Positions 1 through 12,000 of a stretch of 64,000 bases of DNA are shown here, one piece after another. Each line of letters starts with the position of its first letter. The first letter of the stretch is position 1. Origin of the DNA: Sphagnum compactum (taxonomy: Eukaryota; Bryophyta; Sphagnopsida; Sphagnales); contig OZ234493.1 of NCBI GenBank assembly GCA_965153455.1, positions 28,262,213 to 28,326,212 of the forward strand, read 5' to 3'. The notes beneath the pieces were generated by a model. The model was not told where the DNA came from, did not search any database, and was given only the letters and a program-made list of their open reading frames with translations. A program made the position numbers and the translations under genes.

Positions 1-1940
1 CAGAACAAATTCTCTACTGAACAGCTACAGGAAGATGTTGCGTTCAACTATAGCACAGGTTTCAGAAGCTCCTGGAGAATCTCATGAGCAAGAGTTATGT
101 TTGCAGGCAGTTCAACCTCCACCAATACATGAAGTCGCGGCTCATTCAAGTGCTCAAAACCAGGCTTGTCTCTCATCTTTTCTTCCTATAGAACACAGAA
201 ATCTGAATCTGAGTTTTCCTCCACAGGGATGTGTCTGTCAAAATGCATTTCCAGTAACCAAATGGAATCTATAACATAGCCATGGTTGGAGAACTGACCT
301 TGGCAGTATCTTTGATTGAACCTCAACCATGCACAAAACCCTGCAGCCAGTTGCTGCCTCTACTTGTTTCAGTGAGTTTCCATGTGGCCCACAAAGTTAA
401 ACTGCAAGATCCAAAAGTTGCTTGTCAGTGTCATTGTCAGGACAGGGTACAAACAGTGGGCTGTTTCCCTCTTTTCTTCAAGGTACAGCACTGGCAAGCC
501 CTCTTGCTCTGGTACAGGCCTCCATGTAGACCATGCATGCACATCTATAACAAATCCAACCATGTGAGATGCAGGATCACGTGAGGAAAATGCCAGACTC
601 CAGCTCCTAGCCATCAAGGAATACTCTGGTAAGCAAGCTCCTAGCTAATACTAGTCACACAACACTACCGAAAGGGTGTATGGACTGCTACATACATCCA
701 CTTACTTATTAACAGGGACTTCAATGCATTGTGTTCATTTCACTATTGTCCCTGCTGCAGTCCCAGGGGAGGTCCACACTGACCTGCATGAGGTATTGCA
801 ACCCTCTTCCTCCCACAGGAACAAATGAAAAGGATATCAGTACTTTATTTTTTGCAAACCAGCAACACAAGGTAAGGTCTGATTGAGTCATCTCCAGGCA
901 TTGGATGGGGGAGATAAGGCAAAGAGTCATTGGACAAGGCAAAGTGGCCTGGGAAGGATGGAGACAAGAAATTATACATCAATCCAGCCATTAATATATC
1001 TCCTGAAGATCCATTATTCATGTGTGTCAGATGACAGAGGGCTCCTGTGCTCAAGTCCATCCTGGTCCAGAAATGAGGAGCTTCCCACAAGTGCCGTCAC
1101 TTGCACCATCTCTGTGTTAGGCATGACAGAGCACCATATAAGAACAGGCATCTCATAGAAAGTATTCAAAGCCAGATGAAGGAAGCAACAAGAATGATTC
1201 CACATACGATCTTCGCCAATTCCCATGATTTTTTAGCAGATTTTTTGGGACTGACTGGACAAGGACCTGAAGAATTTCGCATTATTGGTCACATCCAGTC
1301 TGAATGAGGTTCCTCCTTAAACTAGAGGACACATTGACATCACAGCTTGCTTTAGCTAAAAGACACATACATGCTGTTTACCAATCGACATATTGCATTA
1401 TCCTCTTCAATCACAGATCGTGCAATCACACAAATGCACTGATGCCTTACCCTGGTTTAACATACAACCGTGGGCTACAATTGGGCAGAACTTGCATAAA
1501 AAGACCCAATATTTTGCCTACTCTGCCAACAAGTAAGGAAAGATACCTGTAAAGAAGCTTCCAAACTGAAAGTGTAGGACCCCTCTCAAGGTGCCTGGAC
1601 ACCCACTTAGTATCTGTGTTGCAGGCTTCCACAAATTCCTTGATAAGGGAAGTAATGCTCTGGAGTAACATGTAAAGTTTATATTGCATCTTTAACAATG
1701 AGAAACACCAATCCCACAGTTCTCAAGGTTTTAAACCCCTTACTGCACATAATCAAGAACCTCAAAACACAAGGAATCATGGCTACCTACTCCATGCTGT
1801 TCACAAAATACACTTCCCTCTTGATTTCCACCGGTCATATGCGTATTGTGGAACAACAACTGAAAACAAGCACACACAATGGACATTGCAATCTGATCTA
1901 ATGCATCAACTAACCTCACTTGGATTGGGCCCTAGTTCAA
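1..1940. other. Upstream intergenic DNA, no recognisable gene
   Basis: Base composition is moderate, less AT-rich than the block after 5.7 kb, and resembles UTR or intron DNA. Open frames here are short (under about 100 codons), overlap each other on both strands and show no domain I recognise. It could hold the distal promoter of the kinase gene or the 3' end of a neighbour outside the window; nothing in the sequence decides this. Confidence 0.5.
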
Positions 1941-2250
1941 TAGTCAAGAAGCAGCACGCAGGTGGGGGCTCCACCAGTCACCGTTAGCCTGCGGGTGGGA
2001 ACTTCGACACATGAAGGAAGGCCCGGGAACATGATCGGAAACGGGTCCAGAAACCTTAGGTCTGGGGGAAGACGCTCGGAAGAAATTAGGGTTAAGAAAG
2101 GCAGTCGAAGTGCGAGAGAGTTGAGAGAAAGACTGAGAGAGAGAAGGGGGAAGTTCCGAAGAAGGGCGATTTCTTCCCTGCGCTGCGAGGAAGGGATACA
2201 AAAGGAAGCGGCTTAGAGAGAAGTAGTGAAGGGGGAGGGAGAACGAGACC
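1941..2250 (+). promoter_or_regulatory. GA-rich 5' leader and proximal promoter of the CDKG2-like gene
   Basis: From about 2,090 the sequence becomes strongly purine-rich (repeated GAGA and GAGAGA blocks) and runs into the R/E/D-rich start of the kinase frame. In-frame stop codons TAG at 2,224 and TGA at 2,227 lie just before the first in-frame ATG at 2,251, which fixes the start. No clear TATA box is assigned. GA-rich leaders are common in plant genes and can bind GAGA-binding (BBR/BPC) factors; that role is inferred here. Confidence 0.45.
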
Positions 2251-4566
2251 ATGATAGAGAGAGGACGCGTAAATGACAGGGATCGAGAGAGAATGAATGA
2301 TAGAGACAGGGAAAGGGAGAGAGCGCGAGAAAGGGATAGGGATCGGGAGCGGGACTGGCGAACGAGGAACCAGCAGCGAGGCGGCAGGGATTCTGAGAGG
2401 GAACCGGGCGAGATCGTGGTTCCTGGTGGTGGTGGTGGTGGTGGTGGTGGTAGGAGAGAAGAGGGAGAATTCAAGGCTCGTGATCATCATCACCGTGAGC
2501 AATCGGTGAGTCTTCCAAACAAGCGCAAGTTCACTCCCATTGTGTGGGATTTGGAACAAGGACAGAAGAATTCATCAAGATCTGCTGAAAGAATTGCACC
2601 GACTGTGTCAAGTAAGTTCGGGCCGTCTCCTTCAGTCCGACGGCAGCAGCATCCGGTGGCTTCGAGAAGCTCCTCGCCACCTTCCCCTCGCAAGTCCAAT
2701 TCTACTGCTTTGTTTGTAGAGAGTGCTCCTACAAATTCAGTGACCTCCCCTGGTACGTCCAGTGCAAAGAAAGCTTCCCCTGTAGCGCTTTTAGGTCTTG
2801 GGAGGGATTTGTCAACCCCTGGGATTGAGCAGAAGGGCTCAGAGATTCGAGACGAGGATGATCTCGATAGGAAGACTTTCCTGTCGTCGTCGTCGTCGTC
2901 GCAGGAAACCACAATCTTCAAAGCTCATGTCGCAGTCTCGCATTCTGTGAACGAGAGCAATGGTGAGAGGGAGGAGAGTCAAGATGTCCAAATGCTGGAT
3001 GTGGTTAGGGTATCAACTTCTCCCGGCTCTGAGGGTGCACCAGAGCCTGGACAAGTTCTTCCAGACAGCCCTTTGCTTGTAGTTAATGATGACAACTACG
3101 AGATGGAGAAAGAGAAAAGTCCAGCTCCTGCCACCATAGCTGCATCACGTTGGGCTGAAGATCCACAGACCCCACAGCACAATTCATCGACACCCTCACG
3201 GGGACCACCAAAGCGGGCCAAAAAGTCTGTGAGCTTGGACAGTGAAAATCGGGATCAGGAAGCAAGTACCTCACCAGAGCCTGGAGAATACAGACAAGAT
3301 AAGCTTAGCAACAGTGGAGGTAGAATCAGTGAAGATGGGGAAGAGTATGAGAGGGAGCTGAACAAGAAGGAGTTGCAGGAGCTTGATGAGGATGAAGGAA
3401 TTGATGATGAAGAAATACAGCAGCCTGAGCTTGATTCAGACATGGAAGCTCCAGCACATGTTCCTGTGGGACCACCACACCGTGCGATTGATATGCTCAA
3501 AGGTTGTAGGTCTGTTGATGAGTTTGAGCGCCTGAACAAGATTGATGAGGGAACTTATGGTGTTGTTTTTCGTGCTAGGAATAAGCAAACAGGGGAGATT
3601 GTTGCTTTGAAGAAAGTGAAGATGGAGAAAGAGAGGGGAGGCTTTCCAATGACTTCTTTGAGAGAAATCAATGTGTTGTTATCATTTCATCATCGATCAG
3701 TTGTGGATGTCAAAGAGGTGGTGGTTGGCAACAATCTGGACAGTATCTTTATGGTTATGGAGTACATGGAGCATGATCTAAAAGGCCTGATGGAAACAAT
3801 GAAACAACCTTTCAGTCAGAGTGAGGTAAAGTGCCTGATGCTTCAGCTGTTTGATGGTGTGAAGTACTTGCATGATAACTGGGTTTTGCACCGCGACTTA
3901 AAAACGTCCAACCTACTGCTCAATAACCATGGAGAACTGAAAATATGTGACTTTGGATTGGCTCGACAGTATGGAAGCCCTCTTAAACCATACACACACA
4001 TGGTGGTCACACTCTGGTACAGAGCACCAGAGCTGCTGCTTGGAGCCAAAGAGTACTCTACAGCAATTGACATGTGGTCGCTCGGTTGTATTATGGCTGA
4101 GTTTCTTGCAAAGGAGCCCCTGTTCAATGGCAAATCTGAAATTGACCAGATTGACAAGATTTTCAAGACCCTTGGCACACCTAGTGAAAAGATATGGCCA
4201 GATTCTGTCAAGCTACCAGGTTTCAAGTGTAACTTTGTCCGGCAACCCTACAACAGGCTGAGGGAAAAATTTCCACCAACAGCATTTGCAGGGAGGCCAA
4301 CACTTTCAGAGAGTGGATTTGATTTACTGAACCGGCTTCTCACCTATGACCCTCAGAAGAGAATAACTGCTGATGAAGCACTGAATCATGAGTGGTTTCG
4401 AGAGGTGCCACTACCAAAAGCAAAGGAATTTATGCCAACATTCCCTGCTCGAAGTGAACATGAGCGGAGGATGAGACGCCTTATGAAAAGTCCTGATCCT
4501 TTAGAAGAACAACGCAGACGTGAAGCACGTCAAGCTGAGGTAGGCTCAGGTGGGTTATTTGGCTAG
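2251..4566 (+). CDS. CDKG2: Cyclin-dependent kinase, CDKG2 / PITSLRE (CDK11-like) class
   Basis: A serine/threonine kinase of the plant CDKG group. Family members pair with L-type cyclins and act in the nucleus on pre-mRNA splicing, flowering time and meiosis. The 771-aa frame is uninterrupted. Residues 1-45 are dense in Arg-Asp and Arg-Glu dipeptides, followed by a nine-glycine run and a long acidic/Ser-Pro linker. The kinase domain spans about 425-720: glycine loop GTYGVV from 434, catalytic Lys454, cyclin-binding helix PMTSLRE (466-472, the PITSLRE equivalent), HRDLKTSN from 547, DFG 567-569, activation-loop Thr582 in [14 protein letters not shown], and APE ending at 594. The C terminus ends GGLFG, as I recall from plant CDKG2 proteins, so the protein looks complete. 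The start is the first ATG after in-frame stops at 2,224 and 2,227. It has no introns, unlike both neighbouring genes. Subclass rests on the motif and linker style; kinase identity is near certain. Confidence 0.95.
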   Translation: MIERGRVNDRDRERMNDRDRERERARERDRDRERDWRTRNQQRGGRDSEREPGEIVVPGGGGGGGGGRREEGEFKARDHHHREQSVSLPNKRKFTPIVWDLEQGQKNSSRSAERIAPTVSSKFGPSPSVRRQQHPVASRSSSPPSPRKSNSTALFVESAPTNSVTSPGTSSAKKASPVALLGLGRDLSTPGIEQKGSEIRDEDDLDRKTFLSSSSSSQETTIFKAHVAVSHSVNESNGEREESQDVQMLDVVRVSTSPGSEGAPEPGQVLPDSPLLVVNDDNYEMEKEKSPAPATIAASRWAEDPQTPQHNSSTPSRGPPKRAKKSVSLDSENRDQEASTSPEPGEYRQDKLSNSGGRISEDGEEYERELNKKELQELDEDEGIDDEEIQQPELDSDMEAPAHVPVGPPHRAIDMLKGCRSVDEFERLNKIDEGTYGVVFRARNKQTGEIVALKKVKMEKERGGFPMTSLREINVLLSFHHRSVVDVKEVVVGNNLDSIFMVMEYMEHDLKGLMETMKQPFSQSEVKCLMLQLFDGVKYLHDNWVLHRDLKTSNLLLNNHGELKICDFGLARQYGSPLKPYTHMVVTLWYRAPELLLGAKEYSTAIDMWSLGCIMAEFLAKEPLFNGKSEIDQIDKIFKTLGTPSEKIWPDSVKLPGFKCNFVRQPYNRLREKFPPTAFAGRPTLSESGFDLLNRLLTYDPQKRITADEALNHEWFREVPLPKAKEFMPTFPARSEHERRMRRLMKSPDPLEEQRRREARQAEVGSGGLFG

Positions 4567-5180
4567 ACAGGACTCATAGACAAAATCTCCTGAGACATGA
4601 ACAATTTTGCTTTGAAGCTTTGTAATATAACAGGATTTCATGTAGTGCACCCTCAGGTCATACTTTGTCCTAATTTGAGGTCTACAGAACTGAACAATGC
4701 AGCTTCTCTTCCTCTGCATATTTCCAGTCCACTTGATAGAATGACTAGACTAACAATATGATGCTGAGAAAATGTACTTAGCATTGTCTAATGTCAATGG
4801 TTTGTGCTCAAGTGTTGGAACTCATTTTCAAGGAAAGCAACATGCATGTTGACATATTTGATCATGGACATGCAGCATGAATACTGTTTGTGCTCCAACT
4901 CTTAACTTAATGATGTTACATTTGTTCTGTTTGAGGTGGACAGACCTGGACAAAAACTCCCTGCACTGGTCAATACCCAACATTTTGTGTGAGTGTTTTG
5001 TTGCTTCAATGTCTCTGTTTCAAGAGAAAATACAGCAGCCTGTATTTTGTATCTTGTTCTGCTATAGAAAAATCATTAAGCTTTCTTCAGGGTGAAGAGG
5101 CAAATTTGAATCGCTATCTCACACTATTTCAAAGAACTGGTTTTGTTGTCAAAGAATTCTTCAAATTTGCTCCTTTGTGG
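4567..5180 (+). other. Probable 3' UTR and downstream flank of the CDKG2-like gene
   Basis: T-rich DNA of moderate AT content directly after the kinase stop codon. Only short frames without domain similarity are present. A transcript end cannot be placed from sequence alone. Copies of a dispersed repeat follow at about 5,185 and 5,515. Confidence 0.4.
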
Positions 5181-5184
5181 GTTT

Positions 5185-5262
5185 CTTGATGCTAGCTGAC
5201 ATTGTGACTGTGCCTTTCCATTGCTTAGGAATGTGACAGAAACTCAGGATGCAGATGTGCTT
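5185..5262 (+). repeat. Partial copy (i) of a ~240-bp dispersed repeat
   Basis: The stretch from 'gatgctagctgacat' to 'gcagatgtg' matches the first third of the repeat seen at 5,515, 44,525 and 52,445: a GCTAGC-like core, then a gcttnngaaatgNNACAGAAACTCAgGATGcAGAT block. Only the left part is present. Confidence 0.5.
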
Positions 5263-5514
5263 TGCAATCTGTGGTTTGCAATTTGTGGGTGTGCCACGTG
5301 TTAACCGCTAAATGTGTGGACAACCATTTTGTGGTGAATCCAGCTATGAAATATCCTGTAGTGACAGATCCAAACAGGTGGATCTTCACAACATTTGAAG
5401 AAAGAATCTACATGTGTCATCTTGATCCTTGCCTAGATCATTGCTTACAGGGACAAGCTAAAATGAAATGAAGCTCACCCTCACGATACTATTGACTTTT
5501 TCGATTAGCTATGT

Positions 5515-5762
5515 CTCTCTTGAGTGCTAGCCAACATCATGACTGAGTCTTCCTGTTGCTTTCAGAAATGCTACAGACACTCAGGACCCAGATTGAATGT
5601 CCTATATTTATGATATAAGTCATACATTACACTGCCCCTGGGAGCTGATGAAGCCAGTGTCGGAGGTCATGGCAGCTGGGCATTACTATTGATGATAGAA
5701 GGTAATGGTCTCGCATTACTATTGATGATGAAGATAATGGTCTCACTTTGTGAATAACTCTC
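5515..5762 (+). repeat. Copy (ii) of a ~240-bp dispersed repeat with an internal 33-bp duplication
   Basis: Begins near 'cttgagtgctagccaacatc' and runs to 'actttgtgaataactctc', matching the copies in the HUB and citrate synthase introns in the same order and orientation. Here the block beginning 'gcattactattgatgat' occurs twice, at 5,680 and 5,713 (33-bp period). Very AT-rich DNA belonging to a truncated CACTA-like element begins right after it. The right end of the repeat seen in the other copies (aggttat...cac) is missing. Confidence 0.6.
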
Positions 5763-7190
5763 CTAAAATTAAACATGATTAATTTAACCTCTTTATTGAT
5801 TTAGCAAAACTTAGTTTAACTTTCTAGTTAGTTTAGCTATGATTAATTTACTTTAATTTATTTTAACCATCATTAATTTAATTTAATTTAATGTAGTCAT
5901 GGTTAATTTAGTAAAATTTAATTTCATCATAGTTAATTTAGCCCCCTAATTAGTTTAACCATGGTTAATATCATTAACTGTATTATTATTATTAATTGTT
6001 CTATTATACCTATGGTTAGTAGGTTACATTACCTAACCTATAAATATTTTAGCCTAAGCTAGCTCTTACCTTAAATTTGATAGTATTGTAATAGTATTCA
6101 TTATCAATCATTATAGGTAAGTATAGCTATCAAAACAATATTTTATTTAGTATAATTACAATTATTAATAATTAATATTATTCTCCAATAATTAATTATG
6201 TTAGCTATAATTAGTAGGTTACATTAACTAACTAGCATGTAAGCATCTTAATGTAAACTAAGTATTAATTTAAGCTAGGTAATAATAATATTTATTATTA
6301 CTAATTACTAACAAATAATAATAATTAATATGAATAATGAATTTTATTAATTATTATTTTTATTGGTATCATTAGTTGTTAATATTAATATTACTACCTA
6401 TTGATACATTATTGTTATTATTAGTTATTATATAGTATTATTACCATTTAGTTATTATTATTTATAATATAAATAATGTTGATAGTTGGTAAATTAGTTT
6501 CATATTGCATAGGTGTAATGTAATAGTTACATGTACCACGCAACTAAATTTTTTATTCCATGTGTTTTGTCTTACATTCCAATTGTGTACATTATATAAT
6601 TAGGTGCATTAGTCTTCTTCACAAACCAAGTACCAAGGGCCTTTTGGGATGAACCACTAAAAAAAACTTGACCCAAACATAAAATAGGATCATTTTAAAC
6701 CTATTTAGGCTTACCTTCCTACCCACCTAACTAGATCTACCTACCTACTTACCTAACAAATAAATAAATAATCATTGGGTTTTTTTTAATTGTCATTTGT
6801 CACCATATAATTGGCCTCAACATATGGACATGTGTTAAGATCCAATTAATAAATATCTAAGATGGCTTAGATATTTATTAATTTATGAATAATATTCAAT
6901 ATTGAAATATGGATCAAATGCCATGTGTCACCATATAAATGGTTAATACAAATTCAAATGGTCACCATGGCAATTACACTTTAATTACATGTGCAACCCT
7001 TGTAGAGTGTACAAATAAATGAAGTATGAATCCATACCATATATATTGTCCACATACATATTGTTGCATACGAATGCACGTTGTGTGCAATTTGTGTTAT
7101 GTAATTATAAGGTCTAGTAGTTGCAGGTGTCGCATGCAACTCAAAATTAGTTGCAAACAACAATTGCAAATTACAAGATTTTTACTAATG
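5763..7190 (+). mobile_element. 5'-truncated CACTA-like non-autonomous element (copy D)
   Basis: The AT-rich interior (taatta-type runs, a TACC/TAGG-rich strip near 6,715-6,755) and the right-hand part with repeated TTGCAA/TTGCAACT motifs resemble the complete copies at 13,784, 27,852 and 31,286. The right end reads tttttactaatg, a degenerate form of the family terminus (ttttctagtg / tttctcatagtg). No matching left terminus or target duplication was found, so the left boundary (taken at the edge of the dispersed repeat) is approximate. No transposase frame. Confidence 0.5.
6844..6883. repeat. Perfect 18-bp inverted repeat with 4-nt loop
   Basis: The arms 6,844-6,861 and 6,866-6,883 are exact reverse complements (aattaataaatatctaag) around the loop atgg. 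It sits inside CACTA-like copy D. Confidence 0.8.
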
Positions 7191-10100
7191 ATACAATCCT
7201 ATGACAAAGGTGCAAATCGTAAGACAAAACCCAACCCTCACCTTGATTAAGAACAATTTCACACACGTTCTTAGATTCAATGGGTTTTTCAAGCTTGCCT
7301 AAAGTACGTTTACTTACCAAGGGTTCCATGTTTGAAATTGAAATTCTTGCAATATAGCAACCTTATGCTATGGTACACATTACTCATTATTGTAATTCAA
7401 TCATTTGAGCTCCTAAACACAAAACCAAATGGATTAGACTTATGAAATGTGCCACAACAAAATGTTAATGAGCAAACTTTGAAGTCATAAATAACAAGAA
7501 TTAATCAATCAACCTTTCAAGTTCTATAGACCATATCACGCATGAGAAAGCTTGAAACTTCAAACCTCCAAGATGTGTTGGGTTCACACAACTACATTTG
7601 AATATGATCAGGATGTACCTAGAAGTAGCCATCAATGGTCATTGTTGCACATTGCAATTTGACGGGTAATGGCTAGTTTCCACACCAATAGGTTTGATTA
7701 ATTAAGGATTCCACTAATGACATAGGTTGATCTAGTTACTAGGTGGGGCAAAAGATTTCCTTTAGGGATGTTGAAAATTCATCTTTTGGATTAGCAACAA
7801 ATGTCCACAAATATTGGACATTATAGGTGGGGGGGAGGGGCCTTAAATTTGAGGGACTAAAATGTCACTTTTTGTACCATTTTCAAATTTTAATACACCA
7901 ATTATATTGTGTTTTGGAGGGTGGGGGAGCATGGGAAAAAAAATGAAAATGCCAAATTGTGCTATTTGAAACACTACCTTAAAAATAATTCTACTTTTAA
8001 TACATATCTCATGTTTATGCATTAACCCCCAAACCCATTACCCTACTAGTCTATGACTTATGATTTATCATAACATTTCAAATTTTAGAACTATTTGAAC
8101 CCATTTGAAGCCAAAATACAACTAGAAAAATGAGACCCAATCATGTTTTCACCCAAATCCAAATGTTCAAGAGCAACCAATTGGTTGATATATGTAGGTA
8201 ACTCCTTCAAATTTACATGTTGGGGGTCAACCCGTGCTACAAGAGCCATCTGAACCTCCTAAGTCACATTGTGATATCATAAAATTATTGTGCTTAAATA
8301 ATGTTTAAACAACAAGTAGACAATTTTTTTCATTGCTTCAATTGACTAATAGATGTAGGGTAATTCTTTCAATTATGAACAATTTGACAAATCCAATTGT
8401 TGGAGAACAATCAATTGGTTGATAGATGTAAATAGCTCTTTCAACTTTGAACAACTTGACAAATCCAAGTGTTGGTGAGCAATCAATTGGCCAATAGGTA
8501 GTTATGATTTATTAATTTAATCCAAATCATAAATAAAATTCATCCATGCAAAAATGAAATTCATCCATATGAAATCATTCATCTATGGACATATTCATCC
8601 ATGTAGGTGGATTAAAATCACATTAGACTTTAAGTTCCAAGTTCAGGCTTTGTGCTTATGCACAAGCCATCCTCCACCTCACATTTCTTATCATTTTCCA
8701 TTTGAAAATTATTGTTTCTCAAATTTTTAATTTGCCACGTATTTATGGTCATCACCATTAAAAAAACCCATTTATGAGATGATAATTATCAAACTCTTCA
8801 TGTTGCTCATAAACTTATTCCAATAATATGGAATCACAATGTTTAATAAATATTGCACAAACTTTATGAAGATTAAAAATCATTTCAATCATTTATTAAA
8901 TATGTTTGCATTTTTTAGTATGTTATGACATTATTGTTTTTGCACAAATGTACTCTAACATCACATCATATGGAATAAATAAATAAAAATTTTAGTATTT
9001 AACTTCCTTGGGTTTTGACCTACCATAATATGCAAAACAAATTGTGAAAATTCTTCATATAATGACATGTTGAAGTTCAAACATGGGTCCTTTGAAAAAT
9101 AATACAACGTTGGCCCCCTTGTAATGTGTTTTCACCCTTTAACATAAATCTAACTTACCCACCCACCCACCTACTAACCTACTATGGTACCTAGGTAGGT
9201 TCATAAGTACATAAGTACCATAGTAGGTAGGTAGTTAAGTACCATAATGGATATGTAAATATATAGGTACCATAGTAAATACCTATTATGACAAGTAGGT
9301 AGGATATCATTTTTGTTTGTTCAACTTGACAAGATGTCTTATTTAATTAGAAACCCATTGGCAATCTTGACTAGGTATTGTTTTTGTTGCTCCAACTTGA
9401 TCAAATTGTTCCACTAGCCATCTTGACCAAATATATCATTTTTTATTTGAATTGAATGGATGTCCCATTTAACATGTCATCAAATGAATCATCACTAGTA
9501 TAATTGATTAGTCAATAAGTACAATATCCAGTCATATGGTGGACCTTTAGTCAAATGAGCATTTCATTAGTCAAAAGCAACCAATTAATCAACTCGGACA
9601 ACTTGGAAAATCATGTTTATTTACTAATGGTCAAATGAGGTTATGATTTGTTATTCCCAATATAAGTTTTTACCACCATCTTGGTATTTCAATTCTATGG
9701 TGGATAGGTTCTTAATTTGATGTTTTTGAACTTTTGTAATATCCAAGGACTTTCAACTTGAACTATAGTCTTGCAAGCTTACATTGAATATTGGAAAAGC
9801 TTATGGATTGGTGATAGGAACGTGGTGTTTATTTCTCTCATTACAACTAATTACTACATTAATTTTTTCTATTTGTAAACATCTTATGGCAAACAACTAG
9901 CTAAGTTATTTGAAAACCTTGTTTTTGATTTCCAAAAAACGTCAAGACAATAATGCAAAGGTTCAAATTGATATTTCTTAACCTAAAATGTTGTTGTGTT
10001 ATATATGATTGTTTCATATATTACAAAAAGATAGGACATCAATGACATGTTAACATCACTTAAAAAGCCTAACATTCTTCATTTAGTTTTAATTGTGTTT

Positions 10101-10320
10101 TTGTTGTTTTGATGAAATGGGGCTAGGTGAAGCACATGCCATTTACATTTCTTGCAATGGATACGAAATAAAAAGAAAATGAAAAAAATTTAAGATTGAA
10201 ATGCAAATCTTTCCCATTTGGTTTTCTATACCTATGATTGTAAAGATAAAGCAAAAGACATGTAATTACTTGTATTCAAAGCATTTTCATTGAAGCAAAT
10301 GTTTTTGTTTTTCCTTGACG
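7191..10320. other. AT-rich intergenic DNA, degenerate repeats
   Basis: No gene seen. About 8,165-8,500 holds a loose tandem repeat of roughly 72 bp: the caat(c)aattggttgatagatg block recurs near 8,337, 8,408 and 8,480. At 9,155-9,310 a CCCACCTACC/TAGGTAGG strip like those inside the CACTA elements forms inverted repeats (cctactatggtac versus gtaccatagtagg), suggesting a further, unbounded remnant of that family. Confidence 0.45.
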
Positions 10321-10690
10321 TGAACACCATGGGCAACAACATTGGCTAAAAAGTCATTAGTGCATGACATGACGACAATATTTTGAAAGGTCTTGGGGAG
10401 GATTTCGCCAATAGTCCTAAATCTACCAGCATGGAGAGTCCATCCCAATCCCTAGGCATTTGGAAACGGACCTTGGTAAATGGATTTGGTAATGTTGTTA
10501 TTATCATCAAATGCATCGTCTTTGGAAATGTGCATAGTTTTAGGTTGGAATCCAAACATTGCACACAAGCATTTTTCAATAACATGAAAAATTCCAAGAT
10601 CATTGTCCAATATTAGAAGGTCAAGTTTCCCCTTAACATAAAAGGCTACCATTCCACAACATGAACATAATAAATCTTCCAAGAAGAGGG
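10310..10690 (-). pseudogene. Degenerate coding relic, unrecognised
   Basis: On the minus strand two overlapping frames (stop-free stretches 10,682-10,452 and 10,603-10,346) read as protein-like sequence with a frame change. The first holds a hydrophobic DLLILDNDLGIFHVIEK segment; the second continues through the region of 10,450-10,350. Downstream on the same strand more protein-like sequence ends near 10,310. I do not recognise the family. It may be a fragment of a transposon or of the same class of relic as at 17.5-21.1 kb. Low confidence. Confidence 0.25.
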
Positions 10691-10699
10691 ATGAGCAAG

Positions 10700-12000
10700 G
10701 AACTACAAAAAAAAACTATTTTTAATGAAGGGTGCAACTAGAGTTCGAAAGGATGCAACAAAAAAAAGTTAAAAATAGATGTAAAAAAGAAGAAAAGAAA
10801 GAAGCAAGGAAGAGGAAACCAAATTGAGCAAAAGCGGCTACTTCACAATATTGCGCCAATTCTAATTTTAAGCTACCACATACCTGTTTCATAGCTTTCA
10901 ACTAAACCGCAGAACCTCGAAAGTAGGATTCACGCCCATCTCTAACCGCTAGCACAGGATAAAAAAACCCGGCTCCCTCTTAAAGAACCGCGCACGATAG
11001 TCACCTATCACACAACTCCCTTCTCTTGAAACCTGCCACTTTTAGACAATGTTCAAATCAATATCGGTCATCAATACCTTGCCCGCATATAGTTCGTCAC
11101 AATGTCGAGCACACAAAAGAATTTGCTTTCCATTGAGTGCCAATTAATAGCCGTCGTTTTATGTAATATTTTCACCTTTCTAACAGATTGCACCTTGTGC
11201 TTCCTGGCTGTTTAAGCCTTTTTTAGTTGCTAGACATGGTGCTCTATATCATTTTATTTGCACCCCTTAAATGCGCATGCGACGATCTGCAAAAGTACCT
11301 TACTTCGACTTAACCTTATAAAGAGCCTATTTATGACTAACTTATCAAGGGTTCGTCCTTAATAAGTCCTTTGAAAATAGACTTATTTCCTCCAGACCAG
11401 ACTAAGAAACACTACCAATGTTGCGCCCTTCTTAGTCATAACTTTTTGCTGAACTTCTAGATGATCTGCTATGAGCTGGATTTGTGCTTCTCGGCTAGCA
11501 TATATATAGCTGACTACTTTAGATGGTAGTTGATATATGTATTATAGAACCAAACCTAGCATAAATGAAGCAATTGACAACAACTAAAAAGAAAGAATGG
11601 GCCTAATGATGCACAACTAAACAAAGGGGATGAAATACAAAGGAACAATAATGCAATGTAAAAGTAACGAATGGCAATGACGATTTTGAGAAGTGGACCC
11701 TAATACCCCTTGGATTCTATCCAATTTATATCACACATAAATATGTTTTAACCAAATACGATCCATGAGATTTGATATGCAAAGCAGACAACAATAACTA
11801 ATGTAGAGGAACAAGAAATTCATTAGATTACAATTAGTTATACATTATGCGAAAAAACACTGAAGATATATTGGAAAAAACACACATACATTGTAAAAAA
11901 ATAAAACCTACAACTATGCAAATACATACTCTTGTTAAATGCTCCATTGAGATCTTTTTCCCATCTTGATATGAATACCTAATAATATCATGGTCTTATA
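10700..12000. other. Intergenic DNA with a locally GC-richer stretch (10,840-11,520)
   Basis: About 10,840-11,520 is noticeably richer in C and G (several CG dinucleotides, for example in the segment around 10,905-11,000) than the AT-rich DNA on both sides. No frame, tRNA or rRNA was recognised there. It may be a piece of an LTR or an inserted fragment of other origin. Confidence 0.3.

Noticed and set aside
1944-2559. Antisense open frames of 176 and 155 codons (Ser/Leu/Pro-rich) over the kinase 5' end
   Set aside because: They mirror the GA-rich and GGT-repeat sense strand; low complexity and no domain. The sense kinase frame is clearly the gene.
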